A DNA stretch of 64,000 bases from Nocardia carnea (GTDB lineage: Bacteria; Actinomycetota; Actinomycetes; Mycobacteriales; Mycobacteriaceae): assembly GCF_029868325.1 (NCBI RefSeq), contig NZ_JARWNW010000263.1, positions 1-64,000 of the forward strand, in the 5' to 3' direction. How positions within the stretch are numbered: the stretch's first letter is position 1; each line of letters starts with the position of its first letter. The notes below the pieces were generated by a model, which did not search any database, was not told the DNA's origin, and worked only from the letters and a program-made list of their open reading frames with translations. Shown here one piece after another: positions 1-7,607 of this stretch. The translations under genes and the position numbers were made by a program.

Positions 1-160
1 GGAAGGGGACGCGGCGTATTTCGGGCATTGTGTGCGGGTGGGGGGCGAAGGCGACCCCTTCGTTCCAGGTGAGGTGGCTCAGGGTGTCTCCGGCGAGGGT
101 TTTGCCCTCCCCGATGAACGGCGGTGGCTGCTCGACGGGGCGGCTGTCGTGGCCTTCGGC
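1..160 (-). pseudogene. Possible truncated gene fragment at left edge
   Basis: Reading leftward from 160, the minus strand keeps about 53 open codons to the window edge. The translation contains stretches such as PPFIGEGKTLAG and LTWNEGVAFAP that look like real protein rather than a GC-rich shadow. No ATG, GTG or TTG lies near the upstream end, and an in-frame TGA sits at 161-163. The N-terminus may therefore have been lost, or a frameshift may separate it. I do not recognise the family, and the rest of the gene lies outside the window. Confidence 0.3.
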
Positions 161-492
161 TCAGGCATCGTCGGCCGAACAGCACCGGCAGCATGTCTCG
201 TATGTCCGGACCGGCGCACGGGAACGACTGCATCCACGAATTCTCCCGCGCGGGATAAATGTCTCGAATGTCCAATTCCTGTGGTGTGCGGGGCTTTTCA
301 CATTGCCCCCGGAATTCACCGTCACCACGCGTCTGCGCGCTTTCACGCCACCCCCGGCGCCCGGCGCGTCCGGACCGGGTACTAATCTGGCCTCTCCGGA
401 GAACCCCGCCCGAGTATTGCGCGGCGACCGTCCCGGCTTCTCCATTGTGCACAACGCCACACCCTCGCGCGCCTGTTCACCGGACCCGGTTA
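161..492. other. Intergenic stretch with no supported gene
   Basis: About 330 bases upstream of the MarR operators. Open frames exist on both strands but are arginine/proline-rich, have no ribosome binding site, and resemble no family. The stretch is less GC-biased than the genes to its right. I see no RNA gene or repeat in it. Confidence 0.5.
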
Positions 493-540
493 GTTGATTA
501 GCGAAAGCAACTGCTCTAAAGTTGATTAGCGAAAGAAACT
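493..540 (+). promoter_or_regulatory. Two direct copies of a MarR-type operator
   Basis: A 20-base element is repeated at 493-512 and 521-540 with 19 of 20 matches and a 28-base period. With the preceding A, each copy has AGTTG at its left end, CAACT or AAACT at its right end, and inner TT/AA pairs. This is the imperfect palindrome expected for a winged-helix MarR dimer. Both copies lie just upstream of the marR start at 561, which suggests autoregulation of the marR-MFS-yceI unit. Confidence 0.75.
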
Positions 541-560
541 ATTCCCTCATTGGAGTCCGA

Positions 561-1052
561 GTGCCCATCTCATCCGATACTGCTCAGCACCTCCTCGGTG
601 AGATGTTCCATATCGGCCGTGCCCTCCGCAGCGCCCTGTTCTTCACCGACGCAGGTCAGCTACCCCCCGGCGGGCTCGCCGTTCTCACCACCCTCGACGC
701 GTCCGGCCCCTGCCGGCAGGTCGACCTCGCCACCGATATGCGCATCACGCAATCGGCCCTGAGCCGGCATATCACCGAACTGGTCGCCGCCGGATACATC
801 GTCCGCCGGGCAGACCCCAGCGACGGCCGGGCCGCACTGGTTCAGCTCACCGGCGAGGGCCTGGATCTCCTGAACCGGGCACGGGAAACCCATACCCGGC
901 ATCTTCAGGAAACCCTGGACGACTGGTCCGAGGACGACGCCGAACAGGCCTATCTGGCCGTACGACGACTCCGTAATTCCCTCAACGCCCGTTCCCGCTG
1001 CGCCTCGACGAGCGAGAACCCGCAGGTTCCGAAAGAGAGAACTGATGTCTGA
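561..1052 (+). CDS. MarR family transcriptional regulator
   Basis: A 163-residue winged-helix repressor of the MarR family, probably ligand-responsive and controlling the exporter behind it. The central part carries the helix-turn-helix (ATDMRITQSALSRHITELV) followed by the wing (RRADPSDGRAALVQLT), both typical of MarR. I chose the GTG at 561 because GGAG at 552-555 sits five bases before it. The same frame is open from a TTG at 522, but that start would lie inside the second operator. The stop overlaps the next start by eight bases (ATGTCTGA), so translation is probably coupled to the MFS gene. The effector is unknown; linkage to a DHA2 exporter suggests a toxic organic compound. Confidence 0.9.
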   Translation: MPISSDTAQHLLGEMFHIGRALRSALFFTDAGQLPPGGLAVLTTLDASGPCRQVDLATDMRITQSALSRHITELVAAGYIVRRADPSDGRAALVQLTGEGLDLLNRARETHTRHLQETLDDWSEDDAEQAYLAVRRLRNSLNARSRCASTSENPQVPKERTDV

Positions 1053-3630
1053 CACCGAGGCACCGCCATCTCGCGATCCGCTCGCCATGAGCCATCGCCA
1101 GATCCTCGAGGCGATGACCGGACTGCTGGCCGCCCTGTTCACGGCGCTGCTCAGCACCACCATCGTCGCCAACGCACTACCCACCATCATCGGCGACCTG
1201 CAAGGATCCCAGACCGCCTACGCTTGGGTCATCACCACGGCGCTGCTCACCAACGCCGCCTCCACTCCCATCTGGGGCAAACTCGCCGATCTGTTCAACA
1301 AGAAGACGCTGGTGCAATCGGCCATCGTCATCTTCGTCATCGGATCGGTGATCGCCGGCCTCAGCCACAACGTCGCTCTGCTGCTGGCCGCCCGCGCCCT
1401 GCAGGGTATCGGTATGGGCGGGCTGACCGCGCTCGTACAGGCGATCATCGGCAGCATCATCCCGCCCCGTGAACGTGGCCGCTATTCCGGCTATATGGGT
1501 GCGGTGATGGCCGTCTCGATGACCGGCGGACCGATCCTCGGCGGCGTGATCGTCGACAGCCCGCTGGGCTGGCGCTGGTGCTTCTACATCTGCGTGCCGC
1601 TGGCGTTGATCGCCCTGTTCCTGCTGCAGCGCACATTGAAGCTGCCGACCACCCGCAAAGAGAACGTATCCATCGACTGGCTGGGTGCCACACTGCTCAC
1701 GGCCGGTGTCTCGGTTCTGCTGATCTGGGTTTCGTTCGCCGGTAAGGCCGGCTACTACGACTGGTGGTCCACCGAATCGGCGCTGTACGTCGGCGGCGGT
1801 GTGCTGCTGCTGATCGCCACCGTGCTGGTGGAGGCCAAGGTCAAGGACCCGGTCATCCCGCTGAAGATCGTCACCGAGCGCACCACCGCGCTGGCCATCC
1901 TGGCCTCGATCGCCGTGGGTATCGGGATGTTCGGCGCCACCACCTTCCTGGGCCAGTACCTGCAGACCGCGCGGGGCTATTCCCCCACCGCCGCCGGGCT
2001 GCTCTCCTCGCCGATGGTCGCCGGGATGCTGATCGCCTCGGTCACCTCCGGTCTGCTGATCACCCGCTTCGGCAAGTGGAAGCCGTTCGTCGTCTCCGGT
2101 GCCGCGCTGCTGGTCATCGGATTCTCGCTGCTGTCGACGGTCGACCATGCCACCAACATCTGGTTGCTCGGCGCCTTCATCACCGTGACCGGCATGGGTG
2201 TCGGCATGATGATGCAGAACCTCGTCCTGGCGGTGCAGAACACCGTGAGCGTGCAGAACATCGGCGCCGCCTCCAGTAGCGTCGCGTTCTTCCGCACCTT
2301 CGGTGGCGCGATCGGCGTCTCGGTACTCGGCTCGGTGCTGGCCACCCGCGTCGGCGAGCTGTCCAGTGCCCGCTTCGCCGAACTCGGCATCCACGCCGAT
2401 TCCTCCGGTGGCAGCAATCTCGACCTCGGCGCCCTACCGGCACCGATCGCCGAGATCGTGCGCTTCGCCTACGGCGATGCCACCGGCCGGATCTTCCTGA
2501 TCGCGGCCTGCGCGACCGCCGTGGCGTTGCTGGCGGCCATCCTGCTGCCGAACCGTCCGCTGCGCCGCACGATCGATATCCAGCCGGCCACCGACCCCGC
2601 GACCGCCACCGATATGGAGGCGAAGGCGGAGATCCCGGACAATATCGCCGAGCTCGATACCGCGGCGTACGCCGTGACCGAGCCCGCCGCCCGCGATACC
2701 GACAACGCCGAGGACGAGGCGACGCGGACCGACCGTGTGCCCGTCGCTGTCGGCGCGCCGGCCGGGCCGGTTCACACCGACCGGAACGGGCACGGCGGCT
2801 ACTCGGCCGCCGGCCTGGCGAAGACGCTACCCGTTGCCGGCTTCTCCGAAGGCGGATCCGGCCGGTCAGCGGTCGAAGGGCGGATCCTGCGCGAGGACGG
2901 CCGGCCGGTGCCGGGCGTCGCACTCACCCTGATCGACCAGCGCGGCCAGCAGGTCGCCCGGGCGATCGGCACCTCCGACGGCGGCTATTCGATCGACGCA
3001 CCCGGCCCCGGGAACTATGTGCTGATCGCCTCCGCCACCGGACACGGGCCCATCGCGGTCAATGTGACCGTCGCCGATCGTGCGGTCCGCACCGACCTCA
3101 CGCTCACCGGGCTCGGCGAACTGTCGGGTGTCGTCCGCCGCGCGCCTGCCGGGGAACCGCTGGCCGGCGCGACCGTGACGGTGACCGATCAGCGCGGTGA
3201 GGTCGTGGCTTCGGCCACCTCCGACGGCACCGGTTCCTACCTCTGCCACGGTGTGGTCCCGGGGATCTATACCCTGGTCGCCGTCGCCGAACATATGCGA
3301 CCCAGCGCCACCGCCCTGACCGTGCCGGACAGCGGCCTGCTGCGCCACGATATCGAGCTCTCGCCGATGGCCGTGCTCACCGGATCGGCGCGGTCGGACA
3401 GCGGCCGGTCGCTGGAGGATATCCAGATCACCGTGCTCGACGCCGCGGGCGAGGTGAACGCCACCGTGCGGACCGACGAAAACGGCCGCTACGTCGTGAC
3501 CGATCTGCCCGAAGGGCAGTACACGGTCGTTGCCCGCGGTTATCCGCCGATCACCGGCCAGGTGTCGGTGACCGGTGCGCAAGCGGACTTCGACGTGCGG
3601 CTCGGCTACGACACCGAGGAGCACTCATGA
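1045..3630 (+). CDS. DHA2-type MFS exporter fused to three carboxypeptidase-regulatory-like modules
   Basis: The 861-residue product has two parts. Residues about 20-520 form a 14-helix drug:proton antiporter of the DHA2 group, with the motif A loop GKLADLFNKK after helix 2 and a proline/glycine motif C region (TGGPILGG). After a charged, low-complexity linker (about 520-605) come three beta-sandwich modules of roughly 83 residues each, starting near residues 607, 691 and 774, of the kind seen in carboxypeptidase regulatory domains. Ordinary DHA2 exporters are about 480-550 residues, so this is a true C-terminal extension. A fourth copy of the module starts the next protein. Cargo is unknown, and whether the modules sit inside or outside the cell depends on the helix count. 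Confidence 0.88.
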   Translation: MSDTEAPPSRDPLAMSHRQILEAMTGLLAALFTALLSTTIVANALPTIIGDLQGSQTAYAWVITTALLTNAASTPIWGKLADLFNKKTLVQSAIVIFVIGSVIAGLSHNVALLLAARALQGIGMGGLTALVQAIIGSIIPPRERGRYSGYMGAVMAVSMTGGPILGGVIVDSPLGWRWCFYICVPLALIALFLLQRTLKLPTTRKENVSIDWLGATLLTAGVSVLLIWVSFAGKAGYYDWWSTESALYVGGGVLLLIATVLVEAKVKDPVIPLKIVTERTTALAILASIAVGIGMFGATTFLGQYLQTARGYSPTAAGLLSSPMVAGMLIASVTSGLLITRFGKWKPFVVSGAALLVIGFSLLSTVDHATNIWLLGAFITVTGMGVGMMMQNLVLAVQNTVSVQNIGAASSSVAFFRTFGGAIGVSVLGSVLATRVGELSSARFAELGIHADSSGGSNLDLGALPAPIAEIVRFAYGDATGRIFLIAACATAVALLAAILLPNRPLRRTIDIQPATDPATATDMEAKAEIPDNIAELDTAAYAVTEPAARDTDNAEDEATRTDRVPVAVGAPAGPVHTDRNGHGGYSAAGLAKTLPVAGFSEGGSGRSAVEGRILREDGRPVPGVALTLIDQRGQQVARAIGTSDGGYSIDAPGPGNYVLIASATGHGPIAVNVTVADRAVRTDLTLTGLGELSGVVRRAPAGEPLAGATVTVTDQRGEVVASATSDGTGSYLCHGVVPGIYTLVAVAEHMRPSATALTVPDSGLLRHDIELSPMAVLTGSARSDSGRSLEDIQITVLDAAGEVNATVRTDENGRYVVTDLPEGQYTVVARGYPPITGQVSVTGAQADFDVRLGYDTEEHS

Positions 3631-4460
3631 CCGGACTCACCGCTCGTATTCGCAATGCCGAGAACTGGCCGGTACCGGAGGCGGTACTGACCGTCACCGA
3701 CAGCACCGGCCGCCAGATCGGCCGCGCGGTCGCCGACGACACCGGTGCCGTCACCACCGCCACATTGCCGCCGGGTCTGCACACCGCCGTGCTCACCGCG
3801 CCCGGCTATCAGCCGGTGGCCCGGACCGCCCAGGTCTCGTCCAGCGGTACGGGGACCCTCGGCGATATCACGCTGGTGGCCGTCGCGGAAACGGTGGCGT
3901 TGCCGCTGTCCGGACCGTGGACGATCGACCCGGTGCATTCGACGGTGATCGCCACCGCCCGCCATCTCGGTATCTCGAGTATCAAGGCGCGGTTCGCCGA
4001 AGTGAGCGGACGCCTCGATATCGGTGAGCCGTTCGAACGGTCCACCGGCTACGCCGAAATCAAGGCGTCGTGTATCGATACCGGTATCGCGATGCGCGAC
4101 GATCATCTGCGGTCGGCCGACTTCCTCGATGTCGAACGTTTCCCGCTGATCTCGTTCACCGGGAACGGGCTGCGGCGCACGGGCAGCGATACCTGGATCA
4201 TGCCGGGCGAACTGACCCTGCACGGGCAGCGGCGGAACGTCGATCTCGATATCACCTACGGTGGCTTCGGACCCGACCCCTGGGGTGGTGTCCGCGCCGC
4301 GTTCCACGCCGAAACGGTATTGCGCCGCGACGATTTCGCGATCGATTACAACGCGATGGTGCGGGCCGGCGTGGCGGCCGGGGGGACGACTGTCAAGCTC
4401 GACCGGGATAACCAGGTGGTACAGGGCGACCGGCAACCACAGATGTGGGCGGGGGGGGGG
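3627..4460 (+). CDS. YceI family protein with N-terminal carboxypeptidase-regulatory-like module (3' end uncertain)
   Basis: Residues 4-86 repeat the module found at the end of the preceding MFS protein. Residues about 93-272 are a YceI lipocalin-like barrel (WTIDPVHSTVIATARHLG at the start, DDFAIDYNAMVRAG near the end), a fold that binds polyisoprenoid-like lipids. The ATG overlaps the MFS stop by four bases. YceI homology is complete by about 4420. Beyond it lies a run of ten G at 4451-4460, all three frames stay open, and this frame does not stop until 5192, antisense to the acetyltransferase gene. The true stop was probably lost to an indel in the G tract, by sequencing error or mutation, so I end the call there. 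No signal peptide is visible, so the protein is probably cytoplasmic. Confidence 0.75.
4451..4460. repeat. Homopolymer of ten G at a convergent gene junction
   Basis: Ten consecutive G residues lie between the end of YceI homology and the stop of the converging acetyltransferase gene. One base more brings a stop into frame at 4550-4552; one base fewer leads to a stop at 4699-4701. The tract therefore decides where the YceI protein ends. Confidence 0.9.
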
Positions 4461-4481
4461 CCGGCGCGGGCCGCCACCCGC

Positions 4482-5048
4482 TCAGTCGAGGGCGCGGATC
4501 ACCCGCGCAGGATTTCCCACCGCGACGACGTTCGCGGGCAGGTCGCGGGTGACCACGGCACCGGCGCCCACCACGGTGTTCTCCCCGATGGAAACCCCGC
4601 CCAGCACGATGACACCGCCGCCGAGCCAGACATTGTCGCCGATCGTGATCGGTTCGGCCGCTTCCCATTTCGCGCGCCGCAGGTCCGGATCCAAGGGATG
4701 AGTGGGCGTCAGCAGTTGGACGTTGGGCCCGATCTGCACATCGTCACCGAGGGTGATGGCCGCGACGTCGAGGGCGACGAGACCGAAATTGGCGAAACAC
4801 CCCGATCCGATGGTGATATTGCTGCCGTAGTCCACCCGCAGCGGCGGCCGGATCTCCGTGTCCTCCCCCACCGCCCCGAGCAGTTCGGTGAGTACCTTGC
4901 GCCGGCGCGCCGTGTCCCGGGGCGGAGTGCTGTTGTAGGCCTCCATCAGTTCCATCGCCCGCAGGCTCTGTTCCCTGATCTCGGGATCGTCGGCCAGATA
5001 CAGCTCACCGGCGAGCATGCGCTCCCGCATCGACTTCTCGTCACCCAT
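4482..5048 (-). CDS. Maltose/galactoside O-acetyltransferase family (Maa/NodL/LacA)
   Basis: A 188-residue acetyl-CoA-dependent sugar O-acetyltransferase. The N-terminal maltose-acetyltransferase domain (RERMLAGELYLADDPEI) precedes a left-handed beta-helix of hexapeptide repeats, visible as IGENTVVGAGAVVTRDLPAN and similar turns. The catalytic histidine is probably in LLTPTHPLDPD. Start chosen at the ATG at 5048 (MGDEKS), where family homology begins; the frame is open further upstream without homology. It converges on the YceI gene and diverges from the hydrolase at 5183. The natural acceptor sugar cannot be read from the sequence; housekeeping detoxification of non-metabolised sugars is the usual suggestion. 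Confidence 0.9.
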   Translation of the reverse strand: MGDEKSMRERMLAGELYLADDPEIREQSLRAMELMEAYNSTPPRDTARRRKVLTELLGAVGEDTEIRPPLRVDYGSNITIGSGCFANFGLVALDVAAITLGDDVQIGPNVQLLTPTHPLDPDLRRAKWEAAEPITIGDNVWLGGGVIVLGGVSIGENTVVGAGAVVTRDLPANVVAVGNPARVIRALD

Positions 5049-5182
5049 CTTTCGAGGGTATACGGGGGTCGATGCCCCACCTCGCCTCGTCGGGAAGCTG
5101 CGCCCACCGCTGCGGCGCGGGGTGCGACGGGATGTGGGAACATCGGGACTCTCGACGACCCCCGTCCGCGAGGAGCAGTCCT

Positions 5183-5896
5183 GTGCCGATGATCGAATTT
5201 CCCGCACCGAGTGGTCCGCTGCCCGGATATCTCTCGGTGCCCGAGGGGGGTGGGCCGTGGCCGGCGGTGGTGGTCGTGCACGACGCGTTCGGGCTCAGCG
5301 ACGATATCCGGAGGATCGCCGACCGGTTCGCGGCACACGGCTACCTGGCGCTTGCACCCGCGCTGTTCCGGCGGGGCAACCGGGTCGGTTGTGTGGTGCG
5401 CACCTTCCGGGCCCTGGCTGCAGGGGACGGTGACGCCGTCGACGATATCGTCGCCGCTCGCGATCATCTGGCCGCCGACCGGCGCTGCACCGGCCGGGTG
5501 GCCTCGGCCGGTTTCTGTATGGGCGGCGGGTTCTGCCTGCTGCTGGCGCCGCGCGGAGTATTCGACGCGACCGCACCCAATTACGGTGTCGCGCCACGGG
5601 GTCTGGACGCATTACGCGACGCGTGCCCGACCGTGGCCAGTTACGGTGCGCGCGACCGCATGCTTCCCGGCGCCGCGGCGAAGCTGGAGAAGGTACTCAC
5701 CGAGGGTGGTGTACCGCACGATGTGCACGAATACCCGGGCGTAGGCCACTCGTTCATGAACAACTGGCCGACACCGGCGCCGTTGCGCGTGGTGGAACGT
5801 ACCGCGGGGCTGGCCTACTCCGAACCGGAGTCCGAGGATGCCTGGCACCGCATCACCGCATTCTTCGACGCGCATTTGCGCGAGCCCGAGGACTGA
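5183..5896 (+). CDS. Dienelactone hydrolase family protein
   Basis: A 237-residue alpha/beta hydrolase of the dienelactone hydrolase family. The Cys-Asp-His triad is visible: nucleophile cysteine in GFCMGGGF, aspartate in YGARDRMLPG, histidine in PGVGHSFMN. The GTG at 5183 is preferred because AGGAG at 5171-5175 lies seven bases upstream; an in-frame ATG at 5189 is the alternative. There are no chlorocatechol-pathway neighbours, so a role in classical dienelactone cleavage is not implied. Many actinobacterial paralogues act on other lactones or esters. Confidence 0.88.
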   Translation: MPMIEFPAPSGPLPGYLSVPEGGGPWPAVVVVHDAFGLSDDIRRIADRFAAHGYLALAPALFRRGNRVGCVVRTFRALAAGDGDAVDDIVAARDHLAADRRCTGRVASAGFCMGGGFCLLLAPRGVFDATAPNYGVAPRGLDALRDACPTVASYGARDRMLPGAAAKLEKVLTEGGVPHDVHEYPGVGHSFMNNWPTPAPLRVVERTAGLAYSEPESEDAWHRITAFFDAHLREPED

Positions 5897-6117
5897 CCCG
5901 CCCGCGGACCGCAGCCGCCGCGTCGGGGAGGTAATCCGGCCACAGCGTCCACAGCCGGGGCGACGCGGAGTTCCACTCCGGCAGGCCGGAGCGCGCGGCG
6001 GTCCCGTCACCTGCCGTGTCCGGGAAAGTGCGCGGATCAAACGCCACGTCCACGCACGGCGGCGACGAGTTCCATCGGCGCGAACTGCGGCGACCGCACA
6101 CTATCCCGCGGTGCGCA

Positions 6118-6177
6118 CTACATCAGCATCATCGCGCCGAACATCAACATCATGAAACCCAGGAATCGGGATCCCAT
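6118..6177 (-). CDS. Possible 19-residue methionine-rich membrane peptide
   Basis: A very short frame, MGSRFLGFMMLMFGAMMLM, on the minus strand. It has a near-ideal Shine-Dalgarno (AGGAG, six-base spacer) just upstream and stops at TAG. After the N-terminal MGSR it is entirely hydrophobic, long enough for one membrane helix, with seven methionines in 19 residues. No other gene covers 5897-6461. The ribosome binding site and composition argue for translation. Homology cannot be judged at this length. Confidence 0.45.
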   Translation of the reverse strand: MGSRFLGFMMLMFGAMMLM

Positions 6178-6392
6178 CGCGCTCTCCTATCGCTTTCCAC
6201 GGAGCGCCGCATCCTGCGGGGCTTTCATACCGTCATCTAACGGTACGTTGTTTACCGATACGGAATCGTGGTCGGCTTCCCCGTGACGGTAAGTATCAGC
6301 ACCTGCACTCCGACCCGTATCCGGGCACCGCGGCGCGAGCGGTCACCGTCGACTGCCGCATCGCCTGTATCCAGCCCAAACCCACGATGAAA

Positions 6393-6426
6393 GGACCTGG
6401 TATCCGAATTTCCGGATACCAGGTCC
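6393..6426 (-). terminator. Hairpin terminator downstream of the PepSY gene
   Basis: A perfect 14-bp stem (6393-6406 with 6413-6426) encloses a six-base loop. On the minus strand it is followed by TTTCATC. It lies 35 bases past the PepSY stop at 6462, so it most likely ends that transcript. Confidence 0.7.
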
Positions 6427-6461
6427 CCGGTTCGCGGGCTACCGCGACGCGGGCCAGGACA

Positions 6462-6818
6462 TCAATCGCGTTCGGCGGTCCCGAGGACGACACCGGTATT
6501 CGCATCGACCGATACCTCGTACTCCACCCCATCAGGGGTCACGACCTCCACCTCCCACACCGTGGTGTGCCGCTCGGAATCGAGTTCCGCCGAAACCGCC
6601 GTGCTGCCGGGGACCGCGGCGACCGCGGTGTCCATGGCTGTCTGCCGATCGATCCCGGGGTCGGCCACCAGCGACCACGGCGCGCCGTCGTCATGGGCAC
6701 CGGGGCCGGTGGCGACCGCGGCGACACCGAGGCAGGCGCCGGCCGCCACCGCCGCCACCGCCGCGCCGACCAGTAACCAGCGCAGGGCCGAAGCCGCGTG
6801 GCGGAAAAATGTTCCCAT
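6462..6818 (-). CDS. Membrane-anchored PepSY domain protein
   Basis: A 118-residue protein with a short N-terminal cytoplasmic segment, one hydrophobic helix (about residues 13-36, WLLVGAAVAAVAAGACLGVAAVA), and an extracytoplasmic PepSY domain (about 52-116, ending WEVEVVTPDGVEYEVSVDANTGVVL). The start at 6818 has GGAGG eight bases upstream; longer frames lack homology. PepSY domains are often exported and sometimes inhibit proteases or sense envelope state. The gene diverges from a two-component system across 111 bases that carry repeated CTGAA motifs, which suggests it is a target or partner of that system. Confidence 0.85.
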   Translation of the reverse strand: MGTFFRHAASALRWLLVGAAVAAVAAGACLGVAAVATGPGAHDDGAPWSLVADPGIDRQTAMDTAVAAVPGSTAVSAELDSERHTTVWEVEVVTPDGVEYEVSVDANTGVVLGTAERD

Positions 6819-6869
6819 GGTGCAAACCTCCTGTATGAGCGAATGTTTCACCACTGTGGCAAGTGGATG

Positions 6870-6906
6870 CTGAAACCCGCCTGAAGCCACCTGAAGATCG
6901 TTTCAG
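6870..6906. promoter_or_regulatory. Repeated CTGAA motifs, candidate response-regulator site
   Basis: CTGAA occurs at 6870, 6881 and 6891 (11- and 10-base spacing), with an inverted TTTCAG at 6901-6906. Direct repeats one helical turn apart are the usual binding pattern for OmpR-type response regulators. The site lies between the divergent PepSY and response-regulator genes, so it could serve both. Confidence 0.55.
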
Positions 6907-6929
6907 CAAAGATCTGACACTCTTGACGA

Positions 6930-7607
6930 ATGCGTCTGCTGATCGTGGAGGACGAGAAGCGTCTGGCCCACACTCTGGCAAAGGGCCTGTGCGCCGAGGG
7001 ATTCGCCGTGGATGTGGTCCACGACGGCGTCTCCGGCCTGCACCGGGCCACCAGTACCGACTACGACCTGATCGTCCTCGACATCATGCTGCCGGGGATG
7101 AACGGCTACCGGGTCTGCGAAACATTGCGTGCCGCGGGGCACGAGACGCCCGTGCTGATGCTCACCGCCAAGGACGGCGAATACGACGAGGCCGAGGGGC
7201 TCGATACCGGCGCGGACGACTATCTGCGTAAACCGTTCTCGTATGTGGTGCTGGTGGCGCGGATCAGGGCGCTGCTGCGCCGCCGGACCCGGGGCGGCGC
7301 CCGGGTGTTGCGCGTGGGTGATCTGCTGGTGGATCCGGGCAGTCACACCTGCCGCCGCGGGGACCGGGATGTCACGCTCACGGCCAAGGAGTTCGCGGTA
7401 CTGGAACACCTCGCGGTGCGAGCCGGGGAGGTGGTCTCCAAGGCCGATATTCTCTGCCATGTCTGGGATTTCGCCTACGACGGCGACCCGAACATCGTGG
7501 AGGTCTACATCAGCGCCCTGCGCCGCAAGATCGACGCGCCCTTCGGGTGCCGCACCATCCATACCGTCCGTGGCGCGGGCTACCGGTTGGCGGGCGACCG
7601 TGGCTGA
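6930..7607 (+). CDS. OmpR-family response regulator
   Basis: A 225-residue two-domain regulator. The receiver domain (1-118) has the acidic pocket (VEDE, residues 6-9), the phosphoacceptor Asp51 in VLDIMLPGMNGY and Lys101 in LRKPF. The C-terminal winged helix (about 125-222) includes VVSKADILCHVWDF and the recognition helix NIVEVYISALRRKI. No clear Shine-Dalgarno precedes the ATG at 6930. The histidine kinase starts inside its stop (8-bp overlap, GTGGCTGA), so the two are co-translated. It probably activates the divergent PepSY gene and itself. Confidence 0.93.
   Translation: MRLLIVEDEKRLAHTLAKGLCAEGFAVDVVHDGVSGLHRATSTDYDLIVLDIMLPGMNGYRVCETLRAAGHETPVLMLTAKDGEYDEAEGLDTGADDYLRKPFSYVVLVARIRALLRRRTRGGARVLRVGDLLVDPGSHTCRRGDRDVTLTAKEFAVLEHLAVRAGEVVSKADILCHVWDFAYDGDPNIVEVYISALRRKIDAPFGCRTIHTVRGAGYRLAGDRG

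Noticed and set aside
1177..2394. A 405-codon open frame antisense to the MFS gene
   Set aside because: Rich in D, G, Q and H with no hydrophobic pattern, no ribosome binding site and fully opposite a clear exporter. It is a high-GC shadow frame.
4461..5192. C-terminal extension of the YceI frame through the acetyltransferase
   Set aside because: The acetyltransferase on the other strand is a complete recognised family member, and the extension has no homology pattern. It is readthrough after a lost stop.
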